Source: Flavisolibacter ginsengisoli DSM 18119 (GTDB taxonomy: Bacteria; Bacteroidota; Bacteroidia; Chitinophagales; Chitinophagaceae). Taken from it: a DNA stretch of 64,000 nucleotides. Shown here piece by piece: positions 53,831-62,825 of this stretch. Every line of letters begins with the position of its first letter. The first letter of the stretch is position 1. The DNA is taken from NCBI RefSeq assembly GCF_900129295.1, contig NZ_FQUU01000008.1:62001-126000 (forward strand). Reading direction: 5' to 3'. The position numbers and the translations under genes were made by a program. The notes below the pieces were generated by a model. That model did no database searches. It saw only the letters and a program-made list of their open reading frames with translations, and was not told where the DNA came from.

Positions 53831-55426
53831 TTATGATTCGATAAGTACCATAAACTCCTGTTCCAGGGCCAAAGAATGCTTGTATAATTGATCAATAAAT
53901 GTTTTGCCCCATTTAGCATAAAAGCTGCTAAAGTTTTCTTTTCTCTCCTGCAATCCATTGGCAGGGAATAATGCAGATTTCAGATGCTGGATGCCCCTCT
54001 CTTCATCTGTGTATTTTCGTTTTTCTGCCCGAAGCATTTTTTTCTCAAGCTCCTGGAGATATCTTAAGGACCTGGCTTCAAGTGCAGCTACATGCTTACC
54101 TAACGTTGGATCTATAGCTACTGCCTGCGTTTTAAGGTCATTATAAAAAGCATTCGCTTTTTGAAAGTTGCTATTTAAAGACACCTGGTTTGTTGACTTT
54201 CTTTCAACCACCAGGTTCATTAAATCAACAGGTGATTTAAAAATGTCAGGGATAGAAAGATCTAAACTGGTTATCTTTTGTTTCCATTTCTTTTCAAGAA
54301 TTAAGAAAGAATTTCTTAACACCAAAACAGGGTATACTACTTTGTAATATTCAAAAAGGTCTTTTAATTGAAGCCAGTAAGCTAACTCACCTCCCCCGCC
54401 AATAAATACCAGGTTAGGCAAAATAGTTTCCTGGAACAACCCTCTTAATATTACATTAGGACTAAATCGTTCAGGATGGTTTGATAGTTCTGCCCTGATC
54501 TCATCCGCTGAAAAACTAAGTGTTGTATTATGTACAAGAAAAGATTCTTCTTTCCTGATTATGCGTTCCCGTATGTCACCCTTCAAATAAAAAAGGTTGA
54601 TCTCTCTTGGATGCGCCTGGACGTTATAGTGTTCTTCCAGCTTTTTAGAGGTTTGTTGTACTATATTGGCTGAAGTATTTTGAAATAACTCCTGGTCAAA
54701 TAATGATATCATCTGGGCTTTATATGCAGGATGGTCAGGAATGAGTACCACCAATCCATATTCCCCATATAAATGGTTCACCAGCTCAAAAGTTGCTGTC
54801 TGAATATCCTTGCCTGCGCTATAACAACTTCGCAATAAGTCAATTACTTCTGCGCCATGCTTTTCCACTATTAATTGCCCTTCCAGTTCATCTATTAACT
54901 GCACCAGGCTTTTATCAACAACCATTCGGCCTACTGCTCCCTTTTGTTCCTTTTTCCACTCTATTTTCTTCCCGTCTACATAAGTATGGTTTAATTCAGC
55001 AAAGTCAGCATCTTCTGAGCCCATATAATAAACAGGCACAAAATCAAACCCAGTCAATTCCTGTTGTAATACTTTAGCCAATTTTATAGTATGGAGAATC
55101 TTATAAATAAAATACAGTGGGCCAGTAAACAGGTTAGGCTGATGGGCGGTGCAAATTGTAAAACAATTATCATTAGCCAGCTTTTTAATATTATTTATTA
55201 CTTCTGTGTTGGCCTGAATATGATCATACTGTTCCAATAATGTTCGAACGAGTGTGTTCCGGTCAATGATTTGAACTTGTTTCTGCTTTATTGTTTCTGC
55301 AATACCATTTAATGTTGGGCTTTCTGCATAAAAAGAACGCAACTTTTCATCTCCTTTAAGGTAATCGAGAGCAATTTTGGAAAAGGCGTTGGTCTGGCTA
55401 TAAGGGATGCGCTGTTCAGCAAACAT
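53831..55426 (-). CDS. bshC: Putative cysteine ligase BshC (bacillithiol synthesis)
   Basis: 531 residues matching BshC, which adds cysteine to GlcN-malate in the last step of bacillithiol synthesis. The N-terminal Rossmann-like part has CTAHQPNLFTGPLYFIYKILH and GFDFVPVYYMGSEDADFAELNH; GRMVVDKSL and the C-terminal coiled-coil (ALEARSLRYLQELEKKMLRAEKRK) are typical of the family. It follows the aldehyde dehydrogenase gene by 46 nt on the same strand, probably one transcript. Earlier steps: bshB1 at 24239; BshA is not in the window. Confidence 0.93.
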   Translation of the reverse strand: MFAEQRIPYSQTNAFSKIALDYLKGDEKLRSFYAESPTLNGIAETIKQKQVQIIDRNTLVRTLLEQYDHIQANTEVINNIKKLANDNCFTICTAHQPNLFTGPLYFIYKILHTIKLAKVLQQELTGFDFVPVYYMGSEDADFAELNHTYVDGKKIEWKKEQKGAVGRMVVDKSLVQLIDELEGQLIVEKHGAEVIDLLRSCYSAGKDIQTATFELVNHLYGEYGLVVLIPDHPAYKAQMISLFDQELFQNTSANIVQQTSKKLEEHYNVQAHPREINLFYLKGDIRERIIRKEESFLVHNTTLSFSADEIRAELSNHPERFSPNVILRGLFQETILPNLVFIGGGGELAYWLQLKDLFEYYKVVYPVLVLRNSFLILEKKWKQKITSLDLSIPDIFKSPVDLMNLVVERKSTNQVSLNSNFQKANAFYNDLKTQAVAIDPTLGKHVAALEARSLRYLQELEKKMLRAEKRKYTDEERGIQHLKSALFPANGLQERKENFSSFYAKWGKTFIDQLYKHSLALEQEFMVLIES

Positions 55427-55472
55427 GGTTTAAAATTAAAACAACCAGTCATTCAAAATTGTTAACTATCAA

Positions 55473-56972
55473 TTATTCTGGAAACCTTCCTACAGGATTT
55501 TTGGTCAACTGGTTATTGACAGTTCTCCAGATATGTAATGGATTTTCATTTTTTAATGCATCAGGCAATAGTTCATTCTCCCAATTTTGATAACAAACAG
55601 GCCTTGCAAAACGCCTGATACCGTCTGCTCCAACTGCGGTAAAACGGCTATCTGTAGTAGCTGGATAAGGTCCACCATGATGCATGCCAATAGCAACATC
55701 CACTCCCGTCGGCACGCCATTCATCACCAGTCGCCCAGCTCTCTCTTTTAAAGTATTGATCAATTGTGGCCTATCCCTAATTTCCTCAGAAGTTCCTATA
55801 ATAGTTGCAGTCAACTGGCCTTCCAGGGCTTTAGCCACTTCAATCATTTCATCTACATCACTACATTTAACCAATAAGGAGTATGTACCAAAAACCTCCT
55901 TGTGCAATAATGGATTATTCAGAAATGACTTTGCTTTGACTGTTGCAATGGTCGGGAGGCTTTGTAATTCATTCTCTTCATATTTGGCTGTTGCAATAAC
56001 TTTCACATCATTTTGTTGTAATGCAGCATTTCTTTTTTCATGAAAGCTTTTTGCAATACTCGGATGCAGCATCTTTACAGGTGGCACTTTTTCCACTTCC
56101 AATTCCAGGTAGTCTCTAAATTTCAATAAGGATTCATTATCAATGCCTACAAGTATGCCTGGATTCGTACAAAACTGTCCCGCACTTAAGGTAATGGATG
56201 TAGCTAATTGCGATGCAATAGCTTTTGCATCCTGCCTTAGTTTTCCGGGCAATAAGAATACAGGATTTACACTACCCATTTCCGCAAACACAGGTATGGG
56301 TACAGGTCTTCGGGCGCCAATATCAAATAAAGCCCTTCCACCTTCCAACGACCCGGTAAATCCAACGGCCTTAGTTAAAGGGTGCTCGACCAATTCTTTA
56401 CCCACTTCAAAGGAAGTACCATGGATATGGATAAAAATGTCTTCAGGCATATTAAGCGCATGAAGCGCTTTTTTAATAATTGCAGCTACCAAATCCGAAG
56501 TTTCAGCATGTGCTGGGTGGGCTTTTACAATAACCGAACAACCCGCAGCAAGGGCGCAAGCAGTATCACCTCCCGCGGTTGAATAGGCAAAGGGAAAATT
56601 CGATGCTCCAAAAACAATAACTGGACCAAGAGGAATGAGCATTTTACGCAGATCTGGTTTAACTGGGCTTTTGCTCTTATCTGCCGTATCTATCCTGGCA
56701 TCTAACCAGGTCCCATCAATACACGCCTCTGCATAAGATTCTAATTGAAATATGGTTCTTTTTAATTCTGATTGTAGCCGGGCAGCATCAAGATTTGTCT
56801 CTTTTGCCGCAACTGGTATCAAGTTGGCTGCACCTTTATTTAGTTCATGTGCAATAGTCGCCATCAACTCTGCCCTTTTTGTGAGTGGGTATTCTTTATA
56901 CACTTGAAATGCCTGCCATGAAAGTTGTAAGGCCTGGTCTATTTCCCCTTTTGTAGCATCCTCAAATCCCAT
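55473..56972 (-). CDS. NADP-type aldehyde dehydrogenase (ketoglutarate semialdehyde dehydrogenase-like)
   Basis: 499 residues of the ALDH superfamily. The catalytic Cys is in LSAGQFCTNPGILVG, and the base region is FAEMGSVNPVFLLPG; FTGSLEGGRALFD binds the cofactor. The early LIPLGPVIVFGASNFPFAYS segment is typical of alpha-ketoglutaric semialdehyde dehydrogenases in sugar-acid and hydroxyproline catabolism. No sugar-acid genes are adjacent, so the pathway is not established. Upstream of bshC in the same direction. Confidence 0.9.
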   Translation of the reverse strand: MGFEDATKGEIDQALQLSWQAFQVYKEYPLTKRAELMATIAHELNKGAANLIPVAAKETNLDAARLQSELKRTIFQLESYAEACIDGTWLDARIDTADKSKSPVKPDLRKMLIPLGPVIVFGASNFPFAYSTAGGDTACALAAGCSVIVKAHPAHAETSDLVAAIIKKALHALNMPEDIFIHIHGTSFEVGKELVEHPLTKAVGFTGSLEGGRALFDIGARRPVPIPVFAEMGSVNPVFLLPGKLRQDAKAIASQLATSITLSAGQFCTNPGILVGIDNESLLKFRDYLELEVEKVPPVKMLHPSIAKSFHEKRNAALQQNDVKVIATAKYEENELQSLPTIATVKAKSFLNNPLLHKEVFGTYSLLVKCSDVDEMIEVAKALEGQLTATIIGTSEEIRDRPQLINTLKERAGRLVMNGVPTGVDVAIGMHHGGPYPATTDSRFTAVGADGIRRFARPVCYQNWENELLPDALKNENPLHIWRTVNNQLTKNPVGRFPE

Positions 56973-57113
56973 ATTGTTTTTTTGTAAAGTTCCGTAATTG
57001 AGATGGAATCATCCGTTACCTATAGTCGTACTTATTTAAGCCCTTCATCTCCCTTTTAACATAGTGTTATGGCTAAATGGCCTTTTTCTCCTGTCAAATA
57101 CATAAACACCACT

Positions 57114-57197
57114 ATGAGAATTGAATTATTTATTACCCTTATAACCTTTGCCAGTTTGCTGGTCTTTTATAAAAGAAGAAATCTAAATGATTTGTAA
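57114..57197 (+). CDS. Single-helix membrane microprotein A (27 residues)
   Basis: Starts MRIELFITLITFASLLV and ends KRRNLNDL: a short N-terminus, one hydrophobic helix (about residues 5-19), then a basic cytosolic tail. It aligns without gaps with the second ORF 131 nt downstream: MRIE, Leu8-like hydrophobics, a shared FxxLLxxYK core (residues 12-20 alignment) and LN near position 24. A paralogous pair at this short length argues for real coding. Function unknown. Confidence 0.5.
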   Translation: MRIELFITLITFASLLVFYKRRNLNDL

Positions 57198-57328
57198 ACT
57201 ATTTTATTTGGAACAATTCATTTTAAACTAATAACACTCCATTCAGTTTCTTCATTTATATAACACTAAACAATTGGAATTTTAAATGGTTAAATCAAAT
57301 AATAGCACCATAAAAAATACCGATTATT

Positions 57329-57427
57329 ATGAGAATAGAATTCTACGCCTTATTAGTACTGTTGTTTTGCTTCCTTTTATATTATAAACAAAAACAACTT
57401 AATAAAGAAATTGAAAGCCGTATCTGA
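57329..57427 (+). CDS. Single-helix membrane microprotein B (32 residues)
   Basis: Starts MRIEFYALLVLLFCFLLYY and continues KQKQLNKEIESRI. Same layout as the ORF at 57114: identical MRIE start, one membrane helix, then Lys-rich tail with LN at the same spacing. It ends 31 nt before the stop of the convergent KirBac gene. A small regulatory subunit or leader role is possible but there is no direct evidence. Confidence 0.5.
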   Translation: MRIEFYALLVLLFCFLLYYKQKQLNKEIESRI

Positions 57428-57458
57428 GAATAGATATACAGTTGTTCTGATTTTCTAA

Positions 57459-58415
57459 TTATAAATCTACGGGTTCGTAATGATTTAATTTATTCAGTTC
57501 AAGTATGGTTGTCATGCCATCTTCTGATTCGTGATACATAGGTTTAAATTTCGCACCCCATATGATCTCTTCGTAAGTATAAGAAGTGCGCCTCATCACT
57601 ACATTTGAAAAAATGGGATTGAAACCTGACACCTGCACAAGTACCTCAACATCAGCTTTCTCCAGGTCTTCATTTGTAAAGTCTATCAGTGGGCTTTGCT
57701 CATCAATAGGATGTACTACCGTCCAATTCATATTGAACATATCTACCCTTGAGCGCTCAAGTCCCAACTTATAAAAAGCATACTCTGGTTTTCCATCTTT
57801 CAACATAACATAGGAAAGGTTTACTACCACCTGCACATCGCTTAAGTGATGATTGCTTTTGTAGGGTACAAGACGAAACATAAGCGCCTTGCCGCTTCTA
57901 TATGGGGCTATCAAGGCGTGTTCACTAAAATCAATATAGGCCTGGGGTCTTGTAAACCTTCCGTATAATAAGCCAGTGACAAGGGCGAAGAACAACCACC
58001 CACCCATTGCCTGTATCGATGCCAGGATATCCGAACTATCACCTATGGGATTTATCCTTCCGTAACCTACTGTAGTAAAGGTTTGTGTACTGAAATAAAA
58101 CAATTCCCTGGCCCTGCTCCAATATCCCGTGGATACAAGACCTTGCAATTGGTCTTCCCCTATCATAAAATAACCAACAGCAAAAAGAAGGTTCACCACC
58201 AGGTAAAACAGCAAGACAAGCGTAATAAATTTTAACCAGGAAATCTCAAGCAGGTAGGAATAAAAGCTTGCTCTTTTAAAATAAGGAGCACCTGTTTTTT
58301 TTAAATTGAAAGAGCCATCCTTATTCATAAACCGCCCACCAAATTGCCCTGGTTGATTTCCAAAGCCAGTGTCAGGATTTGTAGTTGAATAATGATCTAC
58401 CATTGAAGAAGCCAT
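57459..58415 (-). CDS. Inward-rectifier potassium channel (KirBac type)
   Basis: 318 residues. The slide-helix/TM1 region (SYLLEISWLKFITLVLLFYLVVNLLF) precedes the pore helix and K+ selectivity filter TTVGYGRINP, then TM2 (MGGWLFFALVTGLLYGRF). The C-terminal 170 residues are the Kir cytoplasmic immunoglobulin-like domain (LMFRLVPYKSNHHLSDVQV, TYEEIIWGAKFKPMY). It forms a tetrameric inner-membrane K+ channel. The start is ATG 58415, with Met5 (58403) as an alternative. The two micro-ORFs run towards its 3' end. Confidence 0.93.
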   Translation of the reverse strand: MASSMVDHYSTTNPDTGFGNQPGQFGGRFMNKDGSFNLKKTGAPYFKRASFYSYLLEISWLKFITLVLLFYLVVNLLFAVGYFMIGEDQLQGLVSTGYWSRARELFYFSTQTFTTVGYGRINPIGDSSDILASIQAMGGWLFFALVTGLLYGRFTRPQAYIDFSEHALIAPYRSGKALMFRLVPYKSNHHLSDVQVVVNLSYVMLKDGKPEYAFYKLGLERSRVDMFNMNWTVVHPIDEQSPLIDFTNEDLEKADVEVLVQVSGFNPIFSNVVMRRTSYTYEEIIWGAKFKPMYHESEDGMTTILELNKLNHYEPVDL

Positions 58416-59102
58416 AATGATTGTTTGCTGTATAAATGTAAATCAATGAATACGGATTCAGATTAACAAAAACTAACAAATAACTATATAGGTTTATTCC
58501 TTCTCAATTCCTGTCTGAGATTCAGCAGTTCATCCATGTGTTTATTGCCTTGAGCTTAAGGCGCCATTACTTTCGCTACAGATTATACCTTATCCCAATG
58601 ATAATTAAAAGTAAATATGATTAACCAGGTAAAGCATCTTATCACCAAAACCGTAAAATTATTAAAATGGTCAACGCTTACAACCTGTGCCTTGATAGAA
58701 GCAAACAGGCAAATAAATGTTCCGGCTGCGATTATTGTCGCCAGTCGATAAAAGAAAATAACGCGCCTGATTCTTTGCCTGTGATAGGCTTATATGCCGC
58801 CGAGGCAAGTACCTACTACCAATATTTCCAATCATGGTTCTATTCAGAAAACCAGGATAAAAAGAAAATATAGGAAACACTGTTTTGCGATCATTATACA
58901 TCCTTTAGTATTAATCTCAAATTGAATACTTAAATACTTTATATAGCTAATTAGGTTTTGACTCATTTAGTTTTTTCTACCTTTCTATACGCTCAGAAAA
59001 GTATTCCGATTTTCTCTTTGTACAGGTTAGCTTTTCTCCAGGTTTAAAAGAAATGTTTAACAATGAATTCTTTAAAACAACCCATATTAATATTAGTTTT
59101 AT
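58416..59102. other. Long intergenic region, largely unexplained
   Basis: 687 bp. One plus-strand ORF (58667-58873) is possible but weak; a minus-strand frame overlaps it. A short minus-strand frame near 58486-58539 (MDELLNLRQELRRNKPI) looks like a remnant. No RNA gene or repeat is recognised. Confidence 0.35.
58667..58873 (+). CDS. Doubtful 68-residue Cys-cluster ORF
   Basis: Begins MVNAYNLCLDRSKQAN and holds four cysteines in the first 25 residues (including CSGCDYC), then an aromatic C-terminus (YYQYFQSWFY). The Cys cluster might bind metal, but no family is recognised, another frame on the opposite strand is of similar length, and there is no clear promoter. Confidence 0.22.
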   Translation: MVNAYNLCLDRSKQANKCSGCDYCRQSIKENNAPDSLPVIGLYAAEASTYYQYFQSWFYSENQDKKKI

Positions 59103-59483
59103 ATGGGTATGCAAAGAATAACATCCATATTCTTTCTAGTAATTTTCGCCACTACTTACACTGATTTAGGGCAACTGGTTAAATTACCCATACTGGTTCA
59201 GCATTATTTTTCCCATTATCAGAAGAATCCTGTTTCATTCTTCAATTATCTGCAAGAGCATTATACTTATCACGGAGATGATGGCGATAATAAAGAAGAT
59301 ATGCAGCTTCCTTTTAAATTGGCTGTACCTGCACCTTCTTTAGTAGCAAGTTTACCTTCAGCTGGGCAGGAAACAATTGAAACACCTCCTGTTAACCAGG
59401 ATACTAAGTTCTTTCCACCAATATCTTTTGTTGCTTCAATCCAGGTATTCTCCATTTTTCATCCTCCACGTACTGTCTGTTAA
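59103..59483 (+). CDS. Exported small protein of a Bacteroidota family, unknown function
   Basis: 126 residues with a signal peptide or anchor (ITSIFFLVIFATTYTDLG) followed by LVKLPILVQHYFSHYQ and SFFNYLQEHY, then an acidic stretch and MQLPFK, ending in FHPPRTVC. From memory, proteins of this pattern in Bacteroidota often precede heavy-metal efflux (CusA-type) genes and share the QHYFxH...HY...LPFK pattern. No such efflux genes are here; the next gene is a membrane protein 42 nt later. ATG at 59103, with 59109 as an alternative. Confidence 0.65.
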   Translation: MGMQRITSIFFLVIFATTYTDLGQLVKLPILVQHYFSHYQKNPVSFFNYLQEHYTYHGDDGDNKEDMQLPFKLAVPAPSLVASLPSAGQETIETPPVNQDTKFFPPISFVASIQVFSIFHPPRTVC

Positions 59484-59525
59484 CCAGGTTATTTATTATT
59501 AATTAATTCCTTAAAAGACAGTATT

Positions 59526-60047
59526 ATGAACGCTTCCCAAATACATTTGGCACTTACCCATGTGCCAGTAGTTTTATCATTTATTGGCCTAGTCATATTA
59601 AGCATTGGACTGCTTAAGAAAAATGAAACAATTACCAAAACCTCCTTTTACCTGTTGTTGGCCGCAGGCATTTTTACAGTACCTGTTTATTTAACAGGAG
59701 AAGGAACTGAGGAGGCTGTAGAAAATCTCCCCGGAGTTTCAGAGTCTATAATTTCAAAACATGAAGATGTTGCCAATCTCACATTGATTGTCATCTCCTT
59801 AACTGCTTTAATGGCACTTTCAGGAATTGTGTTTTATTCCAGAAGGATAATAGGAAAGCTGGCCCGCACTAGTGTTTTTATTTTATCATTGATTTCAGCT
59901 GGAGCCATGGCTCAAACAGCACACCTTGGGGGATCAATCAGGCATACTGAAATCAGATCCGGAGTTGCAACTGTAAGTGATCAGAATACAGAAAACGGAT
60001 CAAATCAGAATGAGGCTCGGGGAACAGATACTAAAGATGAGGACTAA
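59526..60047 (+). CDS. Four-helix integral membrane protein, DUF2231-like
   Basis: 173 residues with about four transmembrane helices: the N-terminus IHLALTHVPVVLSFIGLVI (a His in helix 1), then LLLAAGIFTVPVYLTGE, LTLIVISLTALMALSGIVFY and SVFILSLISAGAMAQTAHLGG. The C-terminus is polar and acidic (TDTKDED). The helix-1 His and TGE/HEDV segments resemble DUF2231-type membrane proteins, possibly heme-binding, which is inference. Strong bidirectional terminator directly after the stop. Confidence 0.72.
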   Translation: MNASQIHLALTHVPVVLSFIGLVILSIGLLKKNETITKTSFYLLLAAGIFTVPVYLTGEGTEEAVENLPGVSESIISKHEDVANLTLIVISLTALMALSGIVFYSRRIIGKLARTSVFILSLISAGAMAQTAHLGGSIRHTEIRSGVATVSDQNTENGSNQNEARGTDTKDED

Positions 60048-60072
60048 AAAAGAGGGCCAAGGCCCTCTTTTT
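60047..60072. terminator. Bidirectional terminator
   Basis: Stem of 11-12 bp AAAAAGAGGGCC / GGCCCTCTTTTT with a minimal loop, between the membrane protein gene and the convergent rimO. A and T tracts flank it on both sides. Confidence 0.9.
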
Positions 60073-60073
60073 C

Positions 60074-61381
60074 TTATACTAATTCACCTTCAAGATCATA
60101 ATCATATGCTCTTGTGATCTTTACATTATAAAAATTACCTGGCTGCAATTTCTTGTCAGTCTGAATAATAACTTCATTATCAACTTCGACACTGTCAAAC
60201 TCTGTACGTCCCAGGTATCTACCTGCTTCTTTTTTATCTACCAATACCTTCAGCGTTTGTCCTAGCTTTTCCTGGTTCTTTTCATAGCTGATCTCTTGCT
60301 GAACAGCCATAATGTCTTCAGCCCTACGTTGTTTTTCATCGGCCGGAACATCATCTACCAGCCCATAAGCGGATGTGTTTTCCTCATGAGAATAGGTAAA
60401 AATGCCCACCCTGTCAAAACGCTGACGTTCCAGGAAACCTTTCAGTTCTTCCACATCCTCCAGTGTCTCGCCCGGAAAACCAGTAATAAGCGTAGTGCGG
60501 ATACAAATGCCTGGAACGGTTTGCCTGATATTAACGATCAGATCTTCCATTTCAGCACGGGTAATATTGCGACGCATGGCCTTCAGCATATTATCTGCAG
60601 CATGCTGCAATGGCATATCCAGGTACTTGCAGATGTTATCCCGCTCCTGCATTACTTCAAGGATTTCCATTGGAAACTTATGAGGATATGCATAATGGAG
60701 ACGGATCCATTCTATTCCAGGGATATCACTTAATCTTTTTAAAAGGTCCGGAAGCATCCTTTTCTTATATAGGTCCAGGCCATAATAGGTTAACTCCTGG
60801 GCTATTAGCAAGATCTCTTTCACACCCCGGCGGGCCAGGCTCTCAGCTTCCTTAACCAGGTCTTCTATAGATCGACTGGTATGTTGGCCACGCATTAGGG
60901 GAATAGCGCAAAACGCACAGGTTCTGTTACATCCTTCCGCTATCTTTAAATAGGCATAGTGCGATGGTGTGGCCAAAAGACGTTCTCCAAGCAGTTCAGA
61001 CTTATAATCAGCTTCAAATTTCTTTAAGATAAGGGGGAGTTCCATGGTGCCAAACCAGGCATCCACTTCAGGAATCGTTTGTTCCAGGTCTTCACGATAA
61101 CGCTGACTGAGGCATCCCGTAACATAAACTTTATCCAGTCGTCCCTTTTGTTTCAGGTTTACCTGCTCAAGGATGGTATTTATTGATTCTTCTTTGGCCT
61201 TATCTATAAAACCACAAGTATTAACAATAACTATATTATGATCCTTTTTGCCACTTTCATGAACCACATCTATTTCATTGGCGAGTAACTGGCCACTTAG
61301 GACCTCACTGTCCACCATGTTTTTACTACAACCAAGAGTGATTATATTGACTTTATCCTTTTTGAGGGTTTTTGATTTCAT
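60074..61381 (-). CDS. rimO: Ribosomal protein S12 methylthiotransferase
   Basis: 435-residue radical SAM enzyme that adds a methylthio group to an aspartate of ribosomal protein uS12. The N-terminal UPF0004 domain has ITLGCSKNMVDSEVLSGQL (cluster Cys) with NTCGFIDKAKEES and VTGCLSQRY. The radical SAM cluster is AEGCNRTCAFCAIP. The C-terminal TRAM domain follows (LKVLVDKKEAGRYLGRTEFD). NMVDSE and FID distinguish RimO from MiaB. Start ATG at 61381, with TACCTTTG just upstream. Confidence 0.96.
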   Translation of the reverse strand: MKSKTLKKDKVNIITLGCSKNMVDSEVLSGQLLANEIDVVHESGKKDHNIVIVNTCGFIDKAKEESINTILEQVNLKQKGRLDKVYVTGCLSQRYREDLEQTIPEVDAWFGTMELPLILKKFEADYKSELLGERLLATPSHYAYLKIAEGCNRTCAFCAIPLMRGQHTSRSIEDLVKEAESLARRGVKEILLIAQELTYYGLDLYKKRMLPDLLKRLSDIPGIEWIRLHYAYPHKFPMEILEVMQERDNICKYLDMPLQHAADNMLKAMRRNITRAEMEDLIVNIRQTVPGICIRTTLITGFPGETLEDVEELKGFLERQRFDRVGIFTYSHEENTSAYGLVDDVPADEKQRRAEDIMAVQQEISYEKNQEKLGQTLKVLVDKKEAGRYLGRTEFDSVEVDNEVIIQTDKKLQPGNFYNVKITRAYDYDLEGELV

Positions 61382-61389
61382 GCGAGGCG

Positions 61390-61397
61390 CAAAGGTA
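61390..61397 (-). promoter_or_regulatory. Bacteroidota -7 box TACCTTTG for rimO
   Basis: Exact reverse-strand TAnnTTTG match 8 nt before the rimO ATG; the message would be almost leaderless. Confidence 0.5.
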
Positions 61398-61632
61398 GGC
61401 AGATTCCATCTTTAGCCCTGTTTAGAAATTGGTAAATAGAAATCGCGAATTATTAGAACTGCCAACCTCTTAAATCAATCAATGCCTGTGTCTTAAATGA
61501 ATAAGGAAACCAGGTCCATACACGGTTGGGATAATTAGCTTAAAACATCCTTCCTAAATAAAAAGTCTTACTAGTGAATGACCATGGAAGTACTTAAAGC
61601 ACCACCTAAACGTTATTATTAAATAAGGTCCA

Positions 61633-62586
61633 CTATTTGTTGATACTGAATATACTATCTACAAATTCATGCTTATCAAAAATGAGCAGATCCTCCATTT
61701 TTTCGCCTACACCAATGAACTTAACGGGTATTTTGAATTGGTTTGCAATGGCCAATACCACTCCGCCTTTAGCAGTGCCATCAAGTTTGGTAATGGCCAG
61801 GGCGGTTACGTCCGTAGCTGCGGTAAAGTGCTTTGCCTGTTCCAATGCATTCTGCCCCGTTGATCCATCAAGTACCAATAGCACTTCATGGGGAGCTCCT
61901 GGAATTACCTTTTGTACGCTCCTTTTGATCTTACTTAGCTCTTCCATCAAATGGGCCTTATTGTGAAGACGTCCCGCAGTATCTATTAACACCACATCCG
62001 TACCCCGGGCAATTGCACTTTGAACCGTATCGAAAGCAACAGCAGCCGGATCTGAACCCATTGCCTGCTTCACAATAGGCACGCCAGTGCGATCCGACCA
62101 GATGGTTAACTGGTCAACAGCCGCCGCCCTGAATGTATCTGCAGCTCCTAAAAGCACTGATTTACCAGCCTTTTTAAAATTATAAGCAAGCTTTCCTATA
62201 GTAGTGGTCTTTCCTACTCCGTTTACTCCAACTACCAGTATTACATAGGGTTTGTGAGGAATGTCTGAAGTAAAATCATAAGAAGCTTCCCCAACCAGCA
62301 TTTCTTTAATTTCTTCTTGAAGTATGCTGTTTAATTCACTGGTATTAAGGTATTTATCTCTTACAACTCGTTGTTCAATACGATCAATAATGGCTACAGT
62401 TGTTTCAATGCCCACATCAGCCGTCACCAATGCCTCTTCCAGGTCATCAAGCACTTCCTCGTCTACCGTGCTTTTTCCGGCAATAGCTTTTGAAACTTTA
62501 GAAAAGAAGTTTTCCTTGGTTTTCTGAAGTCCTTCATCCAGGCTTTCCTTTTCTTTTTTACCAAATATCTTATTGAAAAATCCCAT
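61633..62586 (-). CDS. ftsY: Signal recognition particle receptor FtsY
   Basis: 317-residue SRP-receptor GTPase that brings ribosome-nascent chains to the membrane. An N domain of helices is followed by the G domain: GVNGVGKTTTIGKLA (P-loop), DTFRAAAVDQL, VLIDTAGRLHNKAHLMEEL and TKLDGTAKGG, with the end GVGEKMEDLLIFD. There is no long acidic A domain, as usual in this phylum. ATG at 62586; it lies downstream of the ribosomal protein genes on the same strand, separated by a terminator. Confidence 0.97.
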   Translation of the reverse strand: MGFFNKIFGKKEKESLDEGLQKTKENFFSKVSKAIAGKSTVDEEVLDDLEEALVTADVGIETTVAIIDRIEQRVVRDKYLNTSELNSILQEEIKEMLVGEASYDFTSDIPHKPYVILVVGVNGVGKTTTIGKLAYNFKKAGKSVLLGAADTFRAAAVDQLTIWSDRTGVPIVKQAMGSDPAAVAFDTVQSAIARGTDVVLIDTAGRLHNKAHLMEELSKIKRSVQKVIPGAPHEVLLVLDGSTGQNALEQAKHFTAATDVTALAITKLDGTAKGGVVLAIANQFKIPVKFIGVGEKMEDLLIFDKHEFVDSIFSINK

Positions 62587-62778
62587 AATCTTGGCTCCTT
62601 TTGCTGATTGTTATTCTAATCCTCATTTGCTTTGAGGCCTTTTTTAATATGTTTGCCCTATCCATTATTTATCTGCTAGATAGCCTAAAACTGAAAACAC
62701 CAGCTTCGGGGTCTGCAAGATACAATAGGAATATATATTCCTGTTAAGAACAAAGTGCAGTCCTTGCCTCAAATAACA

Positions 62779-62802
62779 AAAGCCGTCCGGTTGGACAGCT
62801 TT
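62779..62802 (-). terminator. Terminator of the rpmB-rpmG-DUF4295 operon
   Basis: On the minus strand, a 10-bp stem AAAGCTGTCC / GGACGGCTTT (one G-U pair) with loop AACC, followed by TTGTTATTTG. It lies 24 nt after the DUF4295 stop. Confidence 0.75.
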
Positions 62803-62825
62803 AGGAAAATTTACTAACCCTTAAT

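Larger units (their letters stand above)
56973..57458. other. Intergenic stretch holding two micro-genes
   Basis: 486 bp without longer genes. Two short plus-strand ORFs (57114-57197 and 57329-57427) encode related single-helix membrane peptides and are annotated separately. No terminator was recognised. Confidence 0.5.
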
